Source: Euryarchaeota archaeon UBA53 (GTDB taxonomy: Archaea > Thermoplasmatota > Poseidoniia > Poseidoniales > Poseidoniaceae). From it: a stretch of DNA of 43,778 nt. This document shows positions 25,556-33,128 of the stretch, one piece after another (the stretch's first letter is position 1; each line of letters opens with the position of its first letter). The notes beneath the pieces are model-generated. The model was given only the letters and a program-made list of their open reading frames with translations, searched no databases and was not told the origin of the DNA. Position numbers and translations under genes: made by a program. The DNA lies in contig DAZU01000114.1 in assembly GCA_002507425.1 (NCBI GenBank), positions 701-44,478 of the forward strand. Direction: 5' to 3'.

Positions 25556-25629
25556 GTGTAACTGAAATATGCAGTAACAAGTATTCATCTCACGCGGGTT
25601 TCAAGTAGTGCAAAGTTCCATCACAACAT

Positions 25630-25875
25630 ATGGCAGCAGGAGAAGGTATGACCTCTGTATGTGTAAGTTATGAAGTGCGCAGACAACTAAATACACTCAG
25701 AACGATGAATGGACACAAAAGTGTTGATACATTTCTCGCCGAGATGATTAGATCTTACAAATTATCGACGATGAATGGGGAACTAGATTCTCTTAGAGAA
25801 CAGATGAAAGAGGTTGCAGATGTTAGCGCAGAGCATCTTGTTCAAAGGCTCAACTTAGCTCCATTCAAAATTTGA
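25630..25875 (+). CDS. small ribbon-helix-helix-like protein, possible ParA partner
   Basis: 81 residues from ATG 25630; ATG 25648 has a GGAGAAGGT sequence before it and may be the true start. TSVCVSYEVRRQLNTLRTMNG is a strand followed by a helix, and KSVDTFLAEMIRSYK is a second helix, the pattern of ribbon-helix-helix DNA-binding proteins such as ParG or SegB. A C-terminal helix follows. Placed directly after the ParA gene, it is a good candidate for the centromere-binding half of the pair. It could instead be an RHH antitoxin, but no toxin-like gene is next to it. Confidence 0.7.
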   Translation: MAAGEGMTSVCVSYEVRRQLNTLRTMNGHKSVDTFLAEMIRSYKLSTMNGELDSLREQMKEVADVSAEHLVQRLNLAPFKI

Positions 25876-25884
25876 GGTGTTTGA

Positions 25885-26145
25885 ATGGATTGGAAACCGT
25901 CCGGTTACAAATTATCCACTCAGGACCTTGTCCATGCAATATTTGACAAGCACAGTGATGCTGGAAAAATGCTTATCAAAGCATGTTCGGGAGATATTGA
26001 ATTATTTGCTGCCCACAAAAGTTGGAATGCGATTTTGTGGTTGATTACAAGCATGATAAAAGCTGATGGTGAGTCTGTTTATTCTGGTGCGGAATTAGGC
26101 AAATTAAAGTCGAGTTTACCCATTTCATGGCACAAAAAGGTTTGA
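25885..26145 (+). CDS. small uncharacterised protein in ParA operon
   Basis: 86 residues, starting 9 bases after the previous stop, so translation is likely coupled. The chain appears helical with three Trp and no Cys pairs, metal motif or signal peptide beyond one Cys. I recognise no family. Its stop meets the stop of the convergent surface-protein gene without a gap. The setting suggests an accessory role with the ParA/RHH pair. Confidence 0.65.
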   Translation: MDWKPSGYKLSTQDLVHAIFDKHSDAGKMLIKACSGDIELFAAHKSWNAILWLITSMIKADGESVYSGAELGKLKSSLPISWHKKV

Positions 26146-28593
26146 TCACTTTTCTTGGTTAGCAAGCCACTGTGCTCCGTACCATTTCCATTGTTCCATA
26201 CTCCAGCCTTCGGGTAGACCCTCGGCTGGTAATGGTGGTGCTACTGGCTCCTGCTTAACTTCTTGAGATTTAGTTGCTGATTCAACCTCTGACTGAGCAT
26301 CATCTTCAATTCCTGCTAGTTCTTCAATGGATGAAGATTCTTCCATGACACCCAACGATTCAGATTGCACTTTATCTGACTTGATATCTATATCACCAAA
26401 TCCATCTTCGACACTTTCTGTATTTTCAGAGATTGACATTGGTTTAACATCATCATCCCAAAACTTGCCGGATTCTACTCCTCCAACAGCAGATAACCCA
26501 GCCTTTCCTTGGAGAGCCTCTGTTTCTGCGCTATTATCCTCAGAAACATAAGGAACGCCATAGGTTTTGACAAGTTCTTTCCTCTTCCTCGCTTTTCCAA
26601 TTGCTGCAACTAGAAGGATAACTGCAACAACAGATATGAATGCAATTCCAAGAACTGGCGCAATTTCAAGCGCCTTGTCAACATAGTCATCACTCTTTGA
26701 GGATTCTGCATTATCATCAGATCCATCTACCCATTCATAATAACTCTCTACCGAATTACCATCCTGTGTTTGCTTGAGAACATACTGTTGATAATCAGAG
26801 TCTCTAATTCCTAAACAGTCCTCTGATACATCGTTCAGAACTATTTCACAATGGTCGGTTTTGGTCTGAATAAGTTTGTTGGAGTCATTATAATCCATAC
26901 TAAATCCGACCTCGTCTCCATCGCTATCCCGGTAATCTCGTTTATCGTTTGGCAGGTCATCTCCGAAATCATAGAATCCGTCTCCATCAGTATCAATACA
27001 TCCAAATTTCTCAATCACAACAAATGTTAGAGACATACTACCATCGTTTTGCATTTCTGGAACGTATGCTTCAGTAGAATTACCCCACTCCAATGGACAA
27101 GTATCTGGATCGTTTCCTTGCAGGTTATCACCATATCCATCTCCATCAGTATCAACCCACTGAGAGTCATCATAAATGGCAAAATCTGCGCCATTAGCGG
27201 TAGTCCAACTCTCGTCAGGGTCTGAATAACCATCTCCATCTGAGTCCTTGCAGCCCGTTCTGTCTAATGTTGAGAATCCATTTTGGTATGGACAGTTATC
27301 TCCATTAAATCCAGTTTCTTCGTCACCAAAGCCGTCTCCGTCTGTATCCTTCCACTGTGTTGGCTCGTCAGGGAACCTATCTCCGCCCTGCTGGTTTTTG
27401 TTATCTCCGTATCCATCACCATCTGTATCTGTCCACTGATAGGAATTATTTGGAAATGCGTCCGATTGGTTACCATCCGAATTATCTCCATACCCATCAC
27501 CGTCTGTATCTGACCATTGTGATTGATCGAGCGGGAATGCATCAGGATTGTTGCCATCACCATTGTCTCCATACCCATCTCCATCTGTATCCTCGCTTTG
27601 AGTTGAATCCTCAGGGAAAAAATCTAGGCTATCTGTTACTCCATCTCCATCTGTATCCAAATCGTAGAGCCTGATTTTGGAAGATAGAGAGAAAGCTGAA
27701 ATGATGTATAATTCACCTGAATTACCATAAACTCCCATCATAACCCTACCTGCAGCATTAAAATCTGAGGTTTCAGTGAAAGTTGTTGCATTAATCACGT
27801 GAAGTTTCCCGTTCTGCGTCCCAACCATAATCTCTCCGCCAGCACCTACGTTAATCGAGATAATAGTCTGTGAACTAGAGATTGATGTGGACTCCATAGA
27901 CCAATCAGTGAAATCATATCTAAACAAATCACCGTTTGCGCATCCTACCAGAATATTCCCATTGCCGTCGTTGATAATCTTACTTGGATAAGACGTGAAA
28001 TCCGATAGACTGGTCTGTAGAATTCCATCTTGACCAGATACCTTCACTAGGTTGTCTCTACCACCTGTGACGATTCTATCCTCTGAGATAATTGTCATAG
28101 AAGTCATTGCTGTGTTGTGGGTAGGAGTGGCAGTCATGGTCCAACCGTTGTTATCATATTCCTTGGCTCTGCGCTCTCCTCCAAAGTAACCTATCCAGAT
28201 ATTACCCTCTGTGTCCCATACGACATAATCAACAGAATTTGAAGTATTGATAGATTTAGAGACTATTCTAAGTTCTGTATTGATTACATAGACGCCTTCT
28301 GAATGGGCTACTGCGACCTGTAAGCCGGTAGCATCAGGAGTCGCAGAATTGGCTGTTACATTAAGCTCGATTGACCATTGAGTTATCAGTTGGCCACTAC
28401 CCCAAAAATGCTCAGAGATGTTCCCTGTATTTGTGACAGTTAACAATGTAGATGATGAGGAGAAGGAAGTATGAACCAGACGATCGTCTAACGTGTCGAT
28501 TACTCCAACATCTAGCAAATTTGTCTCTGCTTCAACTTGAGGTAAAACCGGTAAAACCAACAAAGCAAGTAATACAGCAAGGACCTTCCTCAT
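26146..28593 (-). CDS. secreted calcium-repeat protein with propeller-like N-terminal region and membrane anchor
   Basis: About 815 residues from ATG 28593, chosen for its clean signal peptide (MRKVLAVLLALLVLPVLPQVEA); the frame continues 28 codons upstream to a poor N terminus. Residues 30-310 carry repeated strands such as NIWIGYFGG, DRIVTGGRDN, GNILVGCANGD and GEIMVGTQNGK, as in a beta-propeller. About 310-570 hold at least eight Asp-rich DTDGDGYGD repeats of thrombospondin type 3 style, which bind calcium. A helix (APVLGIAFISVVAVILLVAA) leads to a cytoplasmic tail rich in Ser/Glu that ends in a Trp-rich GWSMEQWKWYGAQWL motif. Likely an envelope sensor or adhesion protein. Confidence 0.9.
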   Translation of the reverse strand: MRKVLAVLLALLVLPVLPQVEAETNLLDVGVIDTLDDRLVHTSFSSSSTLLTVTNTGNISEHFWGSGQLITQWSIELNVTANSATPDATGLQVAVAHSEGVYVINTELRIVSKSINTSNSVDYVVWDTEGNIWIGYFGGERRAKEYDNNGWTMTATPTHNTAMTSMTIISEDRIVTGGRDNLVKVSGQDGILQTSLSDFTSYPSKIINDGNGNILVGCANGDLFRYDFTDWSMESTSISSSQTIISINVGAGGEIMVGTQNGKLHVINATTFTETSDFNAAGRVMMGVYGNSGELYIISAFSLSSKIRLYDLDTDGDGVTDSLDFFPEDSTQSEDTDGDGYGDNGDGNNPDAFPLDQSQWSDTDGDGYGDNSDGNQSDAFPNNSYQWTDTDGDGYGDNKNQQGGDRFPDEPTQWKDTDGDGFGDEETGFNGDNCPYQNGFSTLDRTGCKDSDGDGYSDPDESWTTANGADFAIYDDSQWVDTDGDGYGDNLQGNDPDTCPLEWGNSTEAYVPEMQNDGSMSLTFVVIEKFGCIDTDGDGFYDFGDDLPNDKRDYRDSDGDEVGFSMDYNDSNKLIQTKTDHCEIVLNDVSEDCLGIRDSDYQQYVLKQTQDGNSVESYYEWVDGSDDNAESSKSDDYVDKALEIAPVLGIAFISVVAVILLVAAIGKARKRKELVKTYGVPYVSEDNSAETEALQGKAGLSAVGGVESGKFWDDDVKPMSISENTESVEDGFGDIDIKSDKVQSESLGVMEESSSIEELAGIEDDAQSEVESATKSQEVKQEPVAPPLPAEGLPEGWSMEQWKWYGAQWLANQEK
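26885..27665 (-). repeat. tandem thrombospondin-type-3 calcium repeats (coding)
   Basis: Inside the 26146-28593 gene, DTDGDG-type units recur at intervals of roughly 25-30 residues early in the array and farther apart later. Several units end in D-x-FP and W-x-DTDGDG. In the DNA this appears as repeated tccatctccatctgtatc-like sequence. It is a protein repeat, not a mobile one. Confidence 0.85.
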
Positions 28594-28657
28594 ATCACGT
28601 GCCAATAATTGATGACGTATCAAGGGCTCGGAATAGAGCATTTGTTTAGTTTTCACG

Positions 28658-31252
28658 CTACTCTTCTTTTTCTTCAATGTTTAAAGTAGTGTTTGGCGAT
28701 TCCACAGGTTTCAATACAGTAACCGGCCTTAGTGTTGTGGTTTCGGTTTTGTTAGAACTGCTTCCTGGTTTCATTCCCGGCTCTGATGACGGTGGAGGCC
28801 CTCGGGTTTTAATCGGAGTTAGGACCGCTTTAGTTACGGGTTTTAGCACAGTGGTTTGTTCAACTGCCTCCAGTTTCTTAATGGGCATCAGAGTTGCTGT
28901 CGTTACCGGTTTAATTTCAGATTCCTCAATATCGACTTTTTCTTCTGAAATTGCTTCATCTTGTTCTTCTTCTATGATTACTTGTGGCTCTGTAACCGAT
29001 TCTTCTGCATCCACGCTTGAAATATCTTCTATCAATTCCTCTGGTTCGATTTCCTCGATTTCGGGCTTTACGTCCAATATACCAGACACATCAAGTTCTG
29101 GTTTCTTCACAATTTCTTCTCTAACTGGTTCGACTATTGGCTCAATAGCAGTTGGTAGAGATACCACTGGTTGCTGAATTGGCTGACGAACTATCTTTGG
29201 ATGGATTGGTTGCGGCAAATTAACTGTCCCTGTTGACGCTTGCAAATTACCAATAGGAGCCTTGACTGGGCGAGCCAAAGGTTGGGCTCCACTAAGTGAT
29301 TTAGCCGCAGACCTTGGTGCCCTCATGCCCGCCAATCCCAGGGAAGGCGCATGCTGAGCGGCCGCTTGTGCTAAGGCACCACGTGGTGCTCTGCCCGCTG
29401 CGGCTCCGAGCGAATCAGGTCTTGCACCCAAAGCGGATGGATCAAGGCCAACCTGGATTGGTTTTGCTTGGGTTCCCTTACCCGATATTGCCTGCAGCCA
29501 AGATTGTCTCTTCTCTGCTCTGCTGTCTTGCGATTGCAATGTATCAAATTCAGACTGTTGTTCGGCTAATCTGGCCTCATCAGCTTCTATCTCACTCTGG
29601 ACTTTACCCTCTATTGATTCCCTCATTTTTGATTCTGCCATTTGACGGAAATCATCCATTTGCTGGGTTAAGGAAGATAATCTGTCGCGAATTTCTGCCC
29701 TTTTCACACCAAGTTGAGCTTCAATCTCAGCGCGGATATTTGCTTCACGCTTTCGAACCTCAATCATGGCTTTGTTTCTCATTATCTCCTCTCGCTTGTC
29801 TAATTGCCTTTCAAGCTGAGTTGCAACTTCGTCCTCTTTCCTTGCTCTGAATTCTGCAAGACGCTGCTCCATCTCAGCCTCCAATTCTAGAACAGTTTCT
29901 TCTTTGAGCAGATCTAAATCTGTTTCTTGAGTTAATCTTTCATTCCTCAGACGGCCATCAATCTCTGACATAATCGCTTTCCTTGCAGCGGTTTCTCTGG
30001 CTTGGAATTCAAGTTCCAATCTTTCTGACCAATCTGTTTTCTTCGCATCATACTTGCTTGACATTTGATCGTGTAATTCCGCTTCTCTCTCGTATCTAAA
30101 GCGAGCTAGTCGGTTCTGTATCTCTGCCTCCCTTGCATTTCTGTATGCTGCAAATTCTTGGTCCATTCTTGCTTCTAATTCAGATTCAATTTCAGATTCC
30201 AATGATTTCGATATATCATCGACAGCTTTGGAAAATGTCAAATCATATTTTTCTCGCAGTCGGCTTTTACGTTCAGCCAGTTTTTCAGACTGCTTTTGTT
30301 CAATTTGACGTTCGACCTCACCGCGCAACTGCTCTTTGCGCCTCGCAACAGCTAATTCAACGTCCTGTCTCATCCTTTCTTCCAATTCTTTGGTTTCTGA
30401 TTTCAAACGATTTTCTAAATCTTCCTGTATGGAAACTGCGATGTCCTCTTCTAGCCTAAGGCTGCGTCTTTCATATTCAGCCCGCATTGCAGCCTCCCTC
30501 TGTTTTAATCTCAATTTCAGCTGCTGCTCAAGACGAGTTCTTATCCCGCGACGTAATGATTCTTCTCGCTCCGCTAACTTTTGTGATTGAGTCTCTTCCA
30601 ATTTTTGGACCTCAATAGACTCCATATCCAAAAATCGACTTTCCATCTCATTTTGTATTGTAGCCTCTAACTCACGAATTTTCTTTTGTAGCGATTGGTT
30701 AAATTCAATTTCTAATCTTTCCCTTTGCAATGAAAGCCTTTGCCTATGCTCTTCTGACAACTGTCCTTCAAGTTGAGAAATTACTGAAACTCTGTGTTCC
30801 TCGACCTTGCGTTTTTGTTCTACCTCTAATAATTCCGTTAACGAGTGGATTTCCCTCTCCAATCGCATCTCGTGCATTTCTCTGAGTCTAATCTCTTCTC
30901 GAGTCAAGGTCTCAGATTCAAGTTTAGATAGCTCATCTTCCATTTGCTTTCGTAGGTCTCTTTCAAATGACTCAAGGGTCATTTGATGTTGCGTATCGAG
31001 TTCTGACGCCATGTTATCTTGCATAACGGAAATTCGCTCTGCAAGTGCCTCTCTGCGTAACTTTGCCTGTCTTCTGATATTCGCACGAAGTCTTTCCTCT
31101 TCGCGGAAACGAGAACTTTTCATCATGGTTTGATCCAAAGTGGGACTGGGTGTGGACGTCAATTGTGACCTTAATTTTGAGAGGTCCATATGACCTGATT
31201 CCCCTCTAATATCACTACTTTTCGCTCCTGAATTGCTAACGCTAGCACTCAT
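28658..31252 (-). CDS. long coiled-coil protein with Pro/Ala-rich and acidic tail
   Basis: 864 residues with no signal peptide or membrane helix. After a short Ser-rich head, about residues 45-600 are an almost unbroken charged heptad-like pattern rich in Glu, Arg, Gln and Leu. A sequence of this kind would form a very long two-stranded coiled coil. About 600-700 is Ala/Pro-rich with APRSAAKS and ARAPRGALAQ. The last 160 residues are acidic and end in short repeated units (LMPIKK, LTPIK, LRPV, LKPV). ATG 31252 is the only good start. The gene precedes the calcium-repeat protein by 64 bases. The shape suggests a scaffold or filament protein, but no known family is evident. Confidence 0.88.
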   Translation of the reverse strand: MSASVSNSGAKSSDIRGESGHMDLSKLRSQLTSTPSPTLDQTMMKSSRFREEERLRANIRRQAKLRREALAERISVMQDNMASELDTQHQMTLESFERDLRKQMEDELSKLESETLTREEIRLREMHEMRLEREIHSLTELLEVEQKRKVEEHRVSVISQLEGQLSEEHRQRLSLQRERLEIEFNQSLQKKIRELEATIQNEMESRFLDMESIEVQKLEETQSQKLAEREESLRRGIRTRLEQQLKLRLKQREAAMRAEYERRSLRLEEDIAVSIQEDLENRLKSETKELEERMRQDVELAVARRKEQLRGEVERQIEQKQSEKLAERKSRLREKYDLTFSKAVDDISKSLESEIESELEARMDQEFAAYRNAREAEIQNRLARFRYEREAELHDQMSSKYDAKKTDWSERLELEFQARETAARKAIMSEIDGRLRNERLTQETDLDLLKEETVLELEAEMEQRLAEFRARKEDEVATQLERQLDKREEIMRNKAMIEVRKREANIRAEIEAQLGVKRAEIRDRLSSLTQQMDDFRQMAESKMRESIEGKVQSEIEADEARLAEQQSEFDTLQSQDSRAEKRQSWLQAISGKGTQAKPIQVGLDPSALGARPDSLGAAAGRAPRGALAQAAAQHAPSLGLAGMRAPRSAAKSLSGAQPLARPVKAPIGNLQASTGTVNLPQPIHPKIVRQPIQQPVVSLPTAIEPIVEPVREEIVKKPELDVSGILDVKPEIEEIEPEELIEDISSVDAEESVTEPQVIIEEEQDEAISEEKVDIEESEIKPVTTATLMPIKKLEAVEQTTVLKPVTKAVLTPIKTRGPPPSSEPGMKPGSSSNKTETTTLRPVTVLKPVESPNTTLNIEEKEE

Positions 31253-31353
31253 AGGATCCCCATCCGCTAATATATCCAGCTCTCATAATAGATAAGGAAC
31301 GCGATGTAAATCACTGTGCGCGCCACGATTTATACGACATTTCGCATCTACCA

Positions 31354-32238
31354 CTAGTCATCCTCATCCGACCTCATTTCGCTTTTTACAATGTAAGGTC
31401 CGAAGATAATGTAAATCAACATCAAAATCAATGAAATAGAGAATAATAACATCGTGAATGCTGTTCCATCCAAATCACTTGCAAAGTCGTCCTTTTTTGT
31501 AAATGACATTGCGTGAATAACTGCAAACAATACAGCTGCAAATTGTATTGCCGATAAGCGCAAAGGAAAACCAGATTTCAATTTAGACATCTTTCTATCT
31601 GATATCATCAAACCTCCACTTATTACCAATATTGGCAAAATCGTGAAATCAAGATACGGATGATCGCCCTCACCAAAGCAAATAGCACAATTTGACTGAG
31701 AAAGATCAGGACCTATCCCTGAGGAGGGTTGAAGCCATATCAGACCCGCAACGGAAATAATCAACATTGCACTTGCTGGCGAGGCTAAACCGTAAAAATA
31801 AGGAACGCTACCTCCTTTCTCGTGTTGGAATCTAGCAAGTCTTAGCATTCCACAGGCAATTAACCAACAGCAAGCGATTGCAAGGCTGATAGTCCAAATC
31901 GGGCTTGCTTCTCCCCACCTTCCAAACATGACGAATACCAATAATGCTGGAGCAACGCAAAATGAAATGCAATCAGACATTATGTCAAGAGAGCCACCTA
32001 ATATCTGCCTCTTAGAATACCTTCGTGCTATTGGTCCATCAATAATATCTCCGAGCGCAGAGAGCAGAATACACAACATTGCACCCCAAACGTAATCAGT
32101 TTTGATTCCTGCATCATATGGATTAGCTGATATATCCTCTACCGCTAGTAACAACAGAAATATCGAACAGGTCCCAAGTATGCCATTAGAGATGGTAATA
32201 TAGTCTGCTAAACCCATCATCCTGTATGTGGTTTTCAT
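31354..32238 (-). CDS. CDP-alcohol phosphatidyltransferase, archaetidylserine synthase-like
   Basis: 294 residues with about seven or eight hydrophobic helices. The family motif DG-x2-AR-x8-G-x3-D-x3-D is complete: Asp67, Gly68, Ala71, Arg72, Gly81, Asp85, Asp89. The sequence YFYGLASPASA resembles the GLPSPAAA segment of PssA-type serine transferases, so serine is the likeliest headgroup. In archaea this would transfer serine to CDP-archaeol in the membrane. A long loop with C-x2-C (NCAICFGEGD, about 190-199) is unusual. It lies 11 bases after the zinc-ribbon gene on the same strand. Confidence 0.88.
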   Translation of the reverse strand: MKTTYRMMGLADYITISNGILGTCSIFLLLLAVEDISANPYDAGIKTDYVWGAMLCILLSALGDIIDGPIARRYSKRQILGGSLDIMSDCISFCVAPALLVFVMFGRWGEASPIWTISLAIACCWLIACGMLRLARFQHEKGGSVPYFYGLASPASAMLIISVAGLIWLQPSSGIGPDLSQSNCAICFGEGDHPYLDFTILPILVISGGLMISDRKMSKLKSGFPLRLSAIQFAAVLFAVIHAMSFTKKDDFASDLDGTAFTMLLFSISLILMLIYIIFGPYIVKSEMRSDEDD

Positions 32239-32249
32239 ACAATAATCCC

Positions 32250-32648
32250 TCAGAACTTTACCTTAAATGAAACGTCACACGCTGGGCATAATACCTCTCT
32301 CTCACCCGGGCGCTTGTTCATCCGTAATTTTCTATCACACGCTGGGCAACTTATCTCAACTTTTGGCTTATGTGGATTTAGAACAAAGTGAGAGCCACAC
32401 GCTGAGCATTGCAAATTCGCAGGCCTTTTATCCACTCCCACAACTAAAATTTTTGAGCAGTCAGGACAACTAACCTTCTCCTGTCGCCATTTCTTTCTGG
32501 TTCCTTCATGTTCAACTTTTACATCGGATTTGCACATAACGCAATGAATAATTCCCAACCCATTAGGCAAGAGTTGGTCGCACTTTGGACAAGACAAGTC
32601 GGGTGCCCCAATTTTTGATTCAATACCAGGTGTCTCTTCTTCTAGCAT
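32250..32648 (-). CDS. triple zinc-ribbon protein
   Basis: 132 residues built from three zinc ribbons of equal design, each with two C-x2-C knuckles: Cys20/23/36/39, Cys61/64/81/84 and Cys101/104/121/124. The repeats are spaced about 40 residues, so the protein probably arose by triplication. No other domain is present. The gene starts just upstream of the phospholipid synthase gene (11-base gap), which suggests a shared transcript. Zinc-ribbon proteins of this sort may bind nucleic acid or proteins; the role is unknown. Confidence 0.85.
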   Translation of the reverse strand: MLEEETPGIESKIGAPDLSCPKCDQLLPNGLGIIHCVMCKSDVKVEHEGTRKKWRQEKVSCPDCSKILVVGVDKRPANLQCSACGSHFVLNPHKPKVEISCPACDRKLRMNKRPGEREVLCPACDVSFKVKF

Positions 32649-32687
32649 AATTAACCAAATCCTGTATTAGAATATCATTGTGAAATT

Positions 32688-33107
32688 TTAGTTCTTTCTT
32701 CCTATTATCTCTAAACTTTCCAGACTCACAGTTTCGAGAGAGAGATTGGATCCAGAAAGGTCTAATAATTCCCTTAGCATTGTTCTTGCTGCCGCTTGAA
32801 CTCTGGGATTTGATAAATCAATTGACCCAAGTGAATTATTAGCAGTCTCAATCGAACCATCGCTTGGTAGTGGTACTCTATCTATTACACACCACCATCT
32901 AGTTCTTCCTTGATCTCTATGATTCATTACCAAACCTAGAGATTCTAATTTCCTCAAGTGATGATAGAGATTGTATCTGTCAACGCCAACAATTTTCTGA
33001 AGTTGGACAGTAGTGTATTCATCAGCATCAAGAAGAGCGACATACAGCGCTCTGCGAGTTGGATGCATCAGAGAAGTGCTGACCGGGTCTGCATGAATCC
33101 TAGCCAT
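32688..33107 (-). CDS. ArsR-like winged-helix regulator
   Basis: About 139 residues from ATG 33107; GTG 33116 is an alternative. HPTRRALYVALLDADEYTTVQLQKIVGVDRYNLYHHLRKLESLGLV is an ArsR-type winged helix-turn-helix with recognition helix YNLYHHLRKL, followed by a wing with RTRWW. There is no Cys, so the usual ELCVCDL metal site of SmtB/ArsR is missing. The gene lies 21 bases after the P1B ATPase gene on the same strand, so it may control that pump. What it senses is not shown by the sequence. Confidence 0.87.
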   Translation of the reverse strand: MARIHADPVSTSLMHPTRRALYVALLDADEYTTVQLQKIVGVDRYNLYHHLRKLESLGLVMNHRDQGRTRWWCVIDRVPLPSDGSIETANNSLGSIDLSNPRVQAAARTMLRELLDLSGSNLSLETVSLESLEIIGRKN

Positions 33108-33128
33108 ATCTATCACCGTTATTATGCC

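Noticed and set aside
25630..26145. Toxin-antitoxin module reading of the RHH gene and its 86-residue neighbour
   Set aside because: The neighbour shows no toxin family motif and both follow a ParA gene closely; a partition role fits better, though it is not proven.
27240..27665. Repeated DNA resembling a tandem repeat array
   Set aside because: It is the coding sequence for thrombospondin-type-3 calcium repeats; unit lengths vary and no spacers are unique in the CRISPR sense.
32274..32409. Three near-copies of cacacgctgggca
   Set aside because: They encode the repeated C-x-A-C-type zinc knuckles of the triple zinc-ribbon protein, so this is protein repetition and not a DNA repeat or CRISPR.
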